DNA of 14,381 nt, taken from assembly GCA_035529405.1 (NCBI GenBank), contig DATKWV010000109.1, forward strand, positions 1 to 14,381, in the 5' to 3' direction. Of the stretch, positions 8,579 through 14,381 are shown piece by piece. Positions within the stretch are counted from its first letter, which is position 1; the number at the start of each line of letters is the position of its first letter. The DNA comes from DATKWV01 sp035529405 (GTDB lineage: Bacteria; Planctomycetota; Phycisphaerae; Sedimentisphaerales; Anaerobacaceae). Position numbers and translations under genes: made by a program. The notes under the pieces were generated by a model that did not search any database, was not told the origin of the DNA, and saw only the letters and a program-made list of their open reading frames with translations.

Positions 8579-10963
8579 ATGTCGAAGAAAGCATTGTCAA
8601 TTTGCCTTTTGTTATTATTGAATACGATGTCTTTGGCCGGCCAATTGTGCCCTGCTGAAATCAATCCTGAATTATTGAAACATTATCGCTGGCCGGCGCA
8701 CTGGATTTCCTGTCCGGGGGTGTCACTGAAGGACTATGGTGTGTATCATTTTCGCCGGGTTTTTAATCTTTCAGCCAAACCTGAAAAATTCGTTGTCCAC
8801 GTCTCTGCTGATAATCGTTACTGGCTTTTTGTCAACGGAAAGCGCGTATGTAACGGCCCGGCCCGCGGCGACCTTCAGCACTGGCGATTCGAGACGGTCG
8901 ATATTGCAGAGCATTTGAACAAGGGAAGGAACGTCCTGGCCGCCGAAGTGTGGAATTTCGGTGAATACATCCCGTTTGCACAGGTCACCCACGCAACGGC
9001 GTTTATCGTTCAGGGTAACGGACCTGCTGAGTCTGTTGTCGATACCGGCAATAACTGGAAGGTGGTGCAGAACCCTGCCTATTCACCGGTGCCTGTCGAT
9101 AGAAAGCGGATTCGCAATTTTATTGTTGTGGGGCCGGGCGACAGGGTGGATGCATCGAAATATCCCTGGGGCTGGGCGCAGGTCAACTATGACGACAACA
9201 ATTGGCAAAAGCCCCGGGACCTGAACCGTGCCGTACCGCGCGGAATGCGCGAGCACAGTATGTCCTGGGCCCTGGTGCCCCGGATGATACCTTTTATGGA
9301 GGATACGCCCCAGCGCCTGGCAAAAATGGCACGCACGGACATTGCAGGCATCAATGACGGATTTCTCAAAGATGGGGCGGCGGTTGTAATACCACAGCAG
9401 ACTTCCGGCAGCATACTTATGGACCAGGGACATCTGACAACCGCTTATCCCGAACTGCTGACAAGCGGCGGCCAGGGCAGTGAAATAACTCTAACTTACG
9501 CTGAAGGCCTGTTTGACAAGAATCGCCGAAAAGGAAATCGCAACCAGGTCGATGGCAGGCAGATTATAGGCTACCAGGACATATTCCTGCCGGACGGCGG
9601 TTCGCAAAGGTTGTTTCGGCCGCTCTGGTTCAGGACGTACCGTTACGTCCAGATGGACATAAAGACAGCCGACCAGCCGCTTACGATACATAGTTTCAAA
9701 GGTCATTTCACCGGTTACCCGTTCAAAGAAAAAGCCGCCTTTGCCGGCAGCGACCCCGTGTTAAGCAGGATTTGGGATGTCGGCTGGCGGACGGCCAGGC
9801 TGTGTGCGGGGGAAACGTATTTCGACTGTCCTTATTATGAGCAGCTTCAATACGTGGGGGATACACGAATACAGGCCCTGATTTCCCTGTATGTTTCCGG
9901 TGACGACCGCCTGATGCGAAAAGCAATTTGCCAGTTTGACGATTCCCGCATTCCCGATGGTTTGACCGCAAGCAGGTACCCGCATTGTGCTCCACAGACT
10001 ATCCCCCCATACTCATTGTTCTGGGTGGCAATGGTGCATGATTACTGGATGCACCGTGACGACCCCCAGTTTGTACAATCATTTGTGCCGGGCATACGCG
10101 GCGTCCTCGAATGGTTTGAAAAAAGCATCGATGATAATACGGGCATGCTGGGCCCGCTTCGATGGTGGAATTTCGTGGATTGGGCCCCTGAATACGAAGA
10201 GGGTGAACCCGCAGCTGCAAAGGACGGTAATTCCGCCATTATTACACTTCAATACGTTTATGTGCTTGATTACGCGGCGCAGATGGCTGATGCCTTTGGC
10301 CAGCGCCGCGAAGCTAAAAAATACCGCAGCCTGGCCGAATCATTGAAAAAGGCCACCTTCAGGCACTGCTGGGATGAAAAAAGAGGACTGTTGGCGGATG
10401 ACCCCGGTAAGAAAGCATTCAGCCAGCACACCAATGTTATGGCGGTGCTTGTGGATATGATTCCGAAAAGAAACCAGAAAAGCTTTATGGAAAAGGTTGC
10501 CGGCGACGGCAGTCTTATTCAATGTACGTTCTACTACAGATTTTATCTTTTGCGCGCTATGAAAAAGGCAGGTCTTGGTGACAGGTACATAGAAATGCTG
10601 CAGCCCTGGCGTGATATGCTTGATATTGGTCTGACGACCTTTGCTGAGGCGCCTGAACCTGCCCGGTCGGATTGTCACGCCTGGAGTGCCAGCCCGAACT
10701 ATGAGCTTTTGGCCACCGTCTGCGGCATAGAGCCGGCCCAGCCGGGTTTCAAATCCGTGCGTATCGAGCCTTTCTGCGGCCCTTTGGAATGGATAGAAGG
10801 CCGGATGCCGCATCCCCAGGGCCAAATCAAAGTCGGGTTGAGGCGAAAAGGCAAGGCGGGCATTGAAGGCACTGTAGTTCTGCCCGAAGGCTTGAAGGGC
10901 AGGTTTATCTGGAAGAGCAAGTCCATTAACTTAAAAGCCGGCGAGCAGAAAATCGATTTATGA
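8579..10963 (+). CDS. Secreted, divergent GH78-type alpha-L-rhamnosidase
   Basis: The protein has 794 residues with an N-terminal signal peptide: a Lys-Lys pair, a Leu-rich core over residues 6-15, and a likely cleavage around SLAG-QL (residues 18-21). No clean lipobox is seen, although a Cys follows at about residue 24. A beta-sandwich domain with WPAHWISCPG, WLFVNGKRV and ARGDLQHW comes first, then a large helical-barrel catalytic domain. The acidic residues keep the same spacing as in the neighbouring GH78 enzyme: Asp416, Glu421 and Asp428 in DCPYYEQLQYVGD, and Glu690 in LTTFAEAPEPARSDCHAW, the likely general base. Overall sequence differs widely from the upstream gene, so this is not a recent tandem duplicate. 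ATG at 8579 is preceded by GAAAGGG (8564-8570). A TATAAAT at 8505-8511 could be a weak internal -10, but no matching -35 is seen. Specificity may be for a different rhamnosyl linkage. Confidence 0.9.
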   Translation: MSKKALSICLLLLLNTMSLAGQLCPAEINPELLKHYRWPAHWISCPGVSLKDYGVYHFRRVFNLSAKPEKFVVHVSADNRYWLFVNGKRVCNGPARGDLQHWRFETVDIAEHLNKGRNVLAAEVWNFGEYIPFAQVTHATAFIVQGNGPAESVVDTGNNWKVVQNPAYSPVPVDRKRIRNFIVVGPGDRVDASKYPWGWAQVNYDDNNWQKPRDLNRAVPRGMREHSMSWALVPRMIPFMEDTPQRLAKMARTDIAGINDGFLKDGAAVVIPQQTSGSILMDQGHLTTAYPELLTSGGQGSEITLTYAEGLFDKNRRKGNRNQVDGRQIIGYQDIFLPDGGSQRLFRPLWFRTYRYVQMDIKTADQPLTIHSFKGHFTGYPFKEKAAFAGSDPVLSRIWDVGWRTARLCAGETYFDCPYYEQLQYVGDTRIQALISLYVSGDDRLMRKAICQFDDSRIPDGLTASRYPHCAPQTIPPYSLFWVAMVHDYWMHRDDPQFVQSFVPGIRGVLEWFEKSIDDNTGMLGPLRWWNFVDWAPEYEEGEPAAAKDGNSAIITLQYVYVLDYAAQMADAFGQRREAKKYRSLAESLKKATFRHCWDEKRGLLADDPGKKAFSQHTNVMAVLVDMIPKRNQKSFMEKVAGDGSLIQCTFYYRFYLLRAMKKAGLGDRYIEMLQPWRDMLDIGLTTFAEAPEPARSDCHAWSASPNYELLATVCGIEPAQPGFKSVRIEPFCGPLEWIEGRMPHPQGQIKVGLRRKGKAGIEGTVVLPEGLKGRFIWKSKSINLKAGEQKIDL

Positions 10964-10995
10964 CCCGGCTGCATCGCGCAGCACAATACATAAAG

Positions 10996-11024
10996 TTGAC
11001 CGCGCCTCACTCAAATGGTAAGGT
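10996..11024 (+). promoter_or_regulatory. Sigma70-type promoter for pheT
   Basis: A TTGACC -35 box (10996-11001) is followed by a 17-nt spacer and a TAAGGT -10 box (11019-11024). The start would be near 11031, giving a leader of about 43 nt before the ATG at 11074. It lies in the 110-nt gap after the second rhamnosidase. This separates the housekeeping gene from the carbohydrate operon. I see no T-box-like or attenuator structure in so short a leader. Confidence 0.55.
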
Positions 11025-11073
11025 ATCTTTGTTTTGTTGCGGCCTTTAAGTGTCATTTACTGGTACAAGGCTT

Positions 11074-13089
11074 ATGAAAATCTCGCTGAACTGGTTAAAC
11101 GATTATATTCAGACAGGCCTGACCGGCGAACAAATAGCCGCTGTCCTGAGCGATTTAGGATTGCCCTGTGAAGGCATAGAGCATACCGGCACGGACGTAA
11201 TTATCGATGTCGAGGTAACAAGCAATCGCGGCGACTGTCTCGGCTACATCGGCATTGCGCGCGAGCTAAGCGCCGCCACCGGCAAAGAATTAAAGCTGCC
11301 GACTGTCGAACTCAGTCAGGCCCAAAAGCTTGCGGACGAATTTGCCGCTGTTGAAATACTTGCCCCTGCCCTGTGCGCCCGATATACCGCTCGAATCATT
11401 GAGGGTGTAAAGGTCGGCCCGTCACCGGATTGGGTAAAGAACAGGCTGCAAGCTGTTGGGATGCGCAGCGTCAACAACGTGGTCGATGCCACAAACTACG
11501 CGATGCTTGAGACCGGCCAGCCGCCCCACGCCTTCGATTACGCCAAATTAGCCGACGGCAAAATAATAGTCCGCAGGGCGCTCGCCGGCGAACGCCTAAT
11601 CAGTATAGACGGCTCTACGTGTGACCTTGACGACAGTATGTTGATTATCGCTGATGCCTGCCGGCCTGTTGCCGTTGCCGGCGTTATGGGCGGGCTGGAA
11701 ACCGAGGTAAGCGATAAAACCACCACCATACTGCTTGAGGACGCATATTTCGACCCCGTCAGTATTCGCAGAACCGCCCGAAAGCTTGCGCTTTTCTCGG
11801 AGGCGTCTTTCAGATTCGAAAGAACCGTTGATATTGAGGCTATCGACTGGGCCTCGAAGCGCACCGCCCAGCTGATAACGCTCTTTGCCGGCGGTAAAAC
11901 AACTGCCGGCGTAGTTGATATTTACCCCGGCAAAAAAACACCCCGGCAGGTAACATTACGGCTTAGCCGCTTCAAAAAGCTTATTGGCATCGATGTGCCA
12001 GCTGAAAAAATACTGGACATTCTTTCAGGATTGGGCCTGCAGCCTGTACGCACTGATGATGTGATAACCTGTTCTGTGCCTTCCTGGCGCAGTGACATTT
12101 ACAGGGAGGCGGACCTGGTAGAAGAAGTCGCCCGCGTGTGGGGGTATGACAAGGTCCCCGTGGAGCGCAAGATTAAAATCGAAACCGTTCCCGTTGAAAG
12201 CCGCCGGAAGCTGACACAATCCGTCGTCGGCTATTTGAACAGTTGCGGCTTTTACGAAACGGTCAACGTTGCTTTTGTTGATTCCGCTTGCGGTGAACTT
12301 TTTACAGGTCGTGACTCCAGCCGGCATTTGGCGGCAAAAGACATATCCGGAAAAAGCGCAAATCTGCTTCGGCAGACGTTGCTCGGTTCTTTGATGGCTG
12401 TGTTAAAAACCAACCTGGCCGCCGGTAACAGCTCCTGCAGACTATTTGAAATAGCGACAACCTTTGTCCCCAAAGCCCGCCAACAGCTTCCAGTCGAAAA
12501 GACCGCCCTGGCGGTTGCCTGTACCGGCCAGTTCAGGTATCTGCGAGGCGTCGTGGAAGGCCTGCTGCACGATGTTATTGATAAGGACATCAGGCCGGTT
12601 TTTAATCCGACACAATTGCCGTGGTCGAAGCTCGCGGCGGAAATAATTGTAAACGACAAACCGGTCGGAGTTGCCGGTATTGTTTCCGAAGCCGTAGGCC
12701 GGTATTTTGATTTGCAGGATGTGCCGGCCTGTGCCGCCGAACTGGATTTCGGTCTGCTTTTGACATTACAGGTACAGGCGGTAAAAATCAGGCCCATCCC
12801 TAAATTCCCCGCAATCGAACGCGACCTTTCGCTTATTGTTGCCGAAACTGTCACCTGGGACACGATTGTCGAAGCCGCTCGCCAAAAAGCCCCGCAGGAG
12901 CTGGAAGACATCAGGTTTGTCGATATATATCGCCACAGCGCTTTCGGCGCCCACAATAAAAGTGTCACCCTGTCGCTGCGGTTCAGGGACGAACGTGGTA
13001 CCTTGACACATGAAATGGTTGACGCATTTGAAACCGAGATAGTAAAAAATCTTACCCGCCGTACAAGCGCAAAACTGCGAACAATTTAG
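11074..13089 (+). CDS. pheT: Phenylalanine--tRNA ligase beta subunit, compact form
   Basis: This is the beta subunit of the cytoplasmic alpha2-beta2 PheRS, which charges tRNA-Phe and edits mischarged Tyr-tRNA. The start is set at the ATG reading MKISLNWLNDYI, the standard N-terminus, although the frame is open back to 11050. AAGG at 11067-11070 is very close to it. Visible domains are a short N-terminal module; the B3/4 editing domain (about residues 100-255, with VVDATNYAMLETGQPPHAFD and FSEASFRFERTVD); B5 (about 290-358, ending in ARVWGYDKVP); the catalytic-like core; and a C-terminal anticodon-binding FDX-ACB domain (about 572-671, PKFPAIERDLSLIV). The product has 671 residues, against about 795 in E. 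coli. The difference lies between GLPCEGIEH and VTSNRGDCLG, where the EMAP/OB tRNA-binding domain is normally inserted. No pheS precedes it, so the usual pheST pairing is absent here. Confidence 0.95.
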   Translation: MKISLNWLNDYIQTGLTGEQIAAVLSDLGLPCEGIEHTGTDVIIDVEVTSNRGDCLGYIGIARELSAATGKELKLPTVELSQAQKLADEFAAVEILAPALCARYTARIIEGVKVGPSPDWVKNRLQAVGMRSVNNVVDATNYAMLETGQPPHAFDYAKLADGKIIVRRALAGERLISIDGSTCDLDDSMLIIADACRPVAVAGVMGGLETEVSDKTTTILLEDAYFDPVSIRRTARKLALFSEASFRFERTVDIEAIDWASKRTAQLITLFAGGKTTAGVVDIYPGKKTPRQVTLRLSRFKKLIGIDVPAEKILDILSGLGLQPVRTDDVITCSVPSWRSDIYREADLVEEVARVWGYDKVPVERKIKIETVPVESRRKLTQSVVGYLNSCGFYETVNVAFVDSACGELFTGRDSSRHLAAKDISGKSANLLRQTLLGSLMAVLKTNLAAGNSSCRLFEIATTFVPKARQQLPVEKTALAVACTGQFRYLRGVVEGLLHDVIDKDIRPVFNPTQLPWSKLAAEIIVNDKPVGVAGIVSEAVGRYFDLQDVPACAAELDFGLLLTLQVQAVKIRPIPKFPAIERDLSLIVAETVTWDTIVEAARQKAPQELEDIRFVDIYRHSAFGAHNKSVTLSLRFRDERGTLTHEMVDAFETEIVKNLTRRTSAKLRTI

Positions 13090-13295
13090 CGGCACGCGCC
13101 CCGCATTTGCGACTGATGACATCAAACTTGTTTATCGACAGCTCCGGCATTCCAGCCGCTGTTATACCCGGTTGCCGGTTATTATCTGCCGGAACTGTTG
13201 CGGGTGTGCTTGAAATTCAAGCGGATTTTCCTGCCTGCCTGAACAGCCCATTGATGCCGATATTGCTGCCGGGGCGCGGGTTTGCCGGAATTTTC
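13090..13295. other. Intergenic region between pheT and the 6S RNA promoter
   Basis: No supported gene is seen. A reading frame from a TTG at 13107 to 13373 is open, but it has no ribosome-binding site and runs through the 6S promoter and into the RNA. The only clear structure is a 15-nt palindrome at 13208-13222. No strong pheT terminator with a T-tract is visible. Confidence 0.6.
13208..13222. repeat. Perfect 7+7 inverted repeat
   Basis: GCTTGAA and TTCAAGC flank a single central A. It lies about 120 nt after the pheT stop and about 75 nt before the 6S RNA -35 box. As RNA the loop would be tight and no T-tract follows, so it is a poor terminator. As DNA it has the shape of a dimeric regulator site. 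Function is unknown, and a chance occurrence is possible. Confidence 0.4.
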
Positions 13296-13324
13296 TTGAT
13301 TTTTCCCTTCTCATTTGGTATAAA
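13296..13324 (+). promoter_or_regulatory. Sigma70-type promoter of the 6S RNA gene
   Basis: A TTGATT -35 box (13296-13301), a 17-nt spacer and a TATAAA -10 box (13319-13324) are present. Transcription would begin about 7 nt downstream, at or near G13331. That is exactly where the base-paired rod of the predicted 6S RNA begins, so promoter and RNA structure support each other. Confidence 0.72.
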
Positions 13325-13330
13325 GAATCT

Positions 13331-13527
13331 GCGGGCTAACCCCTGCGGTGTTCGTATGGAAAGTGCGATTTGAAAAAACCGATACCCTTATTCGGGGCAA
13401 TCGAGTCTTGATGGGTCGAAAACGCCTATACAATAGGACTTTCGGACGCAAGTAATGCTTGCCCACCTGGAGATAATGGGTTTTCTTCAAAGGCTTTCCT
13501 ACGGCATCTGCGGAGGTACGCCTCGCG
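13331..13527 (+). ncRNA. ssrS: 6S RNA (RNA polymerase-holoenzyme-binding regulator)
   Basis: 6S RNA mimics an open promoter and sequesters the housekeeping holoenzyme in slow growth. The segment folds into one long rod. The outer stem pairs 13331-13337 with 13518-13526 through bulges. Next, 13339-13348 pairs with 13508-13517 with one mismatch. An internal loop then sets TGTT (13349-13352) against GCAT (13504-13507). After it, 13353-13363 pairs with 13494-13503 with one bulge, and TTTGAAAAAACC (13369-13380) pairs with 13479-13491 with one bulged C. A symmetric 14+14-nt bubble follows (13381-13394 and 13465-13478), closed by GGGCAA/TTGCCC (13395-13400, 13459-13464). The apical arm includes GTCGAAA/TTTCGGAC and CCTAT-ACA-ATAGG. 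The TGTTCG and CGGCATCTGCGG segments resemble the conserved TGTTCG and CGGCATCT parts of proteobacterial 6S RNA, and CCGATA opens the bubble as in E. coli. Promoter and terminator flank it exactly. Confidence 0.86.
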
Positions 13528-13530
13528 AAC

Positions 13531-13564
13531 AAAAAAGGCCGGCTGTTTACAGCCGGCCTTTTTT
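13531..13564. terminator. Bidirectional intrinsic terminator after 6S RNA
   Basis: AAAAAAGGCCGGCT (13531-13544) pairs perfectly with AGCCGGCCTTTTTT (13551-13564) across GTTTAC. It has a GC-rich core with a T-tract on either strand. On the plus strand it ends the 6S transcript. On the minus strand it could end transcription from the small membrane protein gene at 13689-14123. Confidence 0.93.
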
Positions 13565-13688
13565 ATCAAACCCGTTTGCTCATCGCCTCCCCATTTGTTC
13601 GGGCGCATCTGTCATTCCGCACCCGTTCGGTTCCGTTCAGGGCCGATCTCCCGTTTCAGCCTTTTTAAAGAACCCTGCATGTCCTTTT

Positions 13689-14123
13689 TCATTCTTGCTT
13701 TGAGTCTTTTCTCATGCTCATTAGGCGGATGAAGGCACCCAAAAAGAATACCAAAAAGCCAATCCCGCTCAACACGTATGCAACATTCCTCATATGAGAT
13801 TTGTTCACCATGCCAAATAAGATAGCACACATTATTGCAATAGCTCCAAGGCTGCCTCCAAATATGACACACCACCTGCAAATACGTTGAATCTGCTTTC
13901 TCTTGCCATTTGGCTTAGTGATAGAGTCATCAGTAACACCTTCAAATTTATTTGCCATTTGATTCCGCAAGTATGGAGATATAATCCAATGGTATATCCA
14001 TGCCAGGAAGAAGATTGCAAGGCAAACGTGTATAAACAAGACTATCCAAGATGCTCCATCATGCGTATTTTGTGTCCCTGTGTATTTTGTTTCGGTGACT
14101 TCAAGCACCAAAAAACCTATCAA
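13689..14123 (-). CDS. Small three-helix membrane protein of unknown function
   Basis: The protein has 144 residues. Hydrophobic segments lie at about 27-50 (WIVLFIHVCLAIFFLAWIYH), 83-106 (WCVIFGGSLGAIAIMCAILF) and 112-134 (VAYVLSGIGFLVFFLGAFIR). A charged cytoplasm-like linker sits between the first two, and the tail is basic then acidic (RKDSKQE). I do not recognise a family. The start is uncertain: the longest frame begins with TTG at 14121-14123, with no Shine-Dalgarno and only 14 nt after the hairpin that ends the upstream gene. A later start is therefore possible, but one before the first helix would also have to use TTG or GTG. Base composition is visibly more AT-rich than in the neighbouring genes, which may point to a different origin. 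The stop is followed by about 125 nt without a gene before the bidirectional terminator. Confidence 0.62.
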   Translation of the reverse strand: MIGFLVLEVTETKYTGTQNTHDGASWIVLFIHVCLAIFFLAWIYHWIISPYLRNQMANKFEGVTDDSITKPNGKRKQIQRICRWCVIFGGSLGAIAIMCAILFGMVNKSHMRNVAYVLSGIGFLVFFLGAFIRLMSMRKDSKQE

Positions 14124-14137
14124 AGGATATTAATTAG

Positions 14138-14167
14138 AAAGGCCGAGGATTTTGAGCCTCGGCCTTT
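14138..14167. terminator. Intrinsic terminator of the dockerin-type gene
   Basis: AAAGGCCGAGG (14138-14148) pairs with CCTCGGCCTTT (14157-14167) around an 8-nt loop, a perfect 11-bp stem. On the minus strand it lies 26 nt after the stop codon of the partial gene to its right and is followed by TTTCTAATTAA. The plus-strand side also has a short T run. Confidence 0.85.
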
Positions 14168-14193
14168 GTTGTTTTGGTTGGATAGAATTATTT

Positions 14194-14381
14194 TTATTCT
14201 ATGTCAAGCCATTGGTTTGCAAAAATTGCAAAGTCGTAGAAATCAACTATGCAGTTATGGTTCAGGTCCGCGATTAGGCCATAGCAGGGTGCCTGCTCAT
14301 TGGTTGTCAACTCAAATGCGAGGTCAAAGGCCCTGCCATCCGGATACGAATCTGGATTTGGTAAAAGCAGCGGGAAGAATC
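14194..14381 (-). CDS. C-terminus of a secreted protein with a dockerin/EF-hand-like tail (partial)
   Basis: Only the last 61 residues are in the window; the 5' part lies beyond base 14381. The tail ends in DLNHNCIVDFYDFAIFANQWLDIE and a TAA stop at 14194-14196. The first part is a calcium-loop pattern with Asp, Asn, Asn, Asp and Asp at positions 1, 3, 5, 9 and 12, as in a single dockerin type I repeat. It is followed by the hydrophobic FAIFANQWL helix. Similar single tails close many extracellular proteins of Phycisphaerae-type planctomycetes, where their role (attachment, sorting or calcium-stabilised folding) is not established. Upstream of it, SYPDGRAFDLAFELTTNEQ resembles the end of a beta-sandwich domain. 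The catalytic or structural function of the main protein cannot be told from this fragment. Confidence 0.82.
   Translation of the reverse strand, partial: FFPLLLPNPDSYPDGRAFDLAFELTTNEQAPCYGLIADLNHNCIVDFYDFAIFANQWLDIE

Noticed and set aside
12252..12968. Minus-strand frame of 238 codons inside pheT
   Set aside because: Antisense shadow, Ser/Thr/Arg-rich, no domain signature.
13107..13373. Plus-strand reading frame of 88 codons between pheT and the 6S RNA
   Set aside because: It starts with TTG, has no ribosome-binding site, shows no recognisable domain, and runs over the 6S promoter and the first 40 nt of the RNA.
13426..13608. Minus-strand frame of 60 codons across the 6S RNA and its terminator
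   Set aside because: It is explained by the antisense of the RNA gene and crosses a perfect terminator hairpin.
13612..13881. Minus-strand frame of 89 codons overlapping the small membrane protein
   Set aside because: It is in another frame of the same strand, is rich in Cys, Trp and Arg without hydrophobic order, and conflicts with the better three-helix frame.

Overview
The window looks like a stretch of chromosome from a planctomycete, most likely of the class Phycisphaerae. The reasons are inferential. A partial gene at the right edge ends in a single dockerin/EF-hand-like segment (DLNHNCIVDFYDFAIFANQWL) of the type that closes many secreted proteins in that group. A housekeeping pheT of reduced size lies among carbohydrate-degradation genes. 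A SASA-family esterase, GH78 rhamnosidases and an SSS symporter occur together. No tRNA, rRNA, insertion sequence or CRISPR array is visible.

Layout. Positions 1-1470 hold the 3' part of a secreted sialate O-acetylesterase-type carbohydrate esterase. A CPBP-family membrane protease runs convergently to it on the minus strand (1535-2371) and is divergent from murA (2507-3775). A good sigma70-type promoter overlaps the murA stop codon and opens an apparent rhamnoside operon: an SSS-family sodium/solute symporter (3852-5423), a translationally coupled two-helix membrane protein (5433-5699), a GH78 alpha-L-rhamnosidase without signal peptide (5762-8500), and a second, divergent GH78-type enzyme with a signal peptide (8579-10963). 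A second promoter precedes pheT (11074-13089), whose product lacks the N-terminal tRNA-binding OB domain.

The right end holds the most interesting element. A promoter (TTGATT-17-TATAAA), a roughly 197-nt transcript that folds as a long interrupted rod with a central bubble, and a perfect 14-bp intrinsic terminator together make a 6S RNA (ssrS) gene at about 13331-13527. The TGTTCG/CGGCAT internal-loop signature resembles that of proteobacterial 6S RNAs. To its right, on the minus strand, are a small three-helix membrane protein of unknown function (13689-14123), an 11-bp-stem terminator, and the dockerin-like C-terminus of a gene that runs off the window.

How the genes work together (inference): the secreted esterase and the exported GH78-type enzyme would trim acetyl and rhamnosyl groups from a plant or algal polysaccharide. 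The symporter, perhaps with its small partner, would import the released sugar or oligosaccharide. The cytoplasmic GH78 enzyme would finish the hydrolysis. murA, pheT and 6S RNA are core functions that happen to be interleaved with this accessory module.
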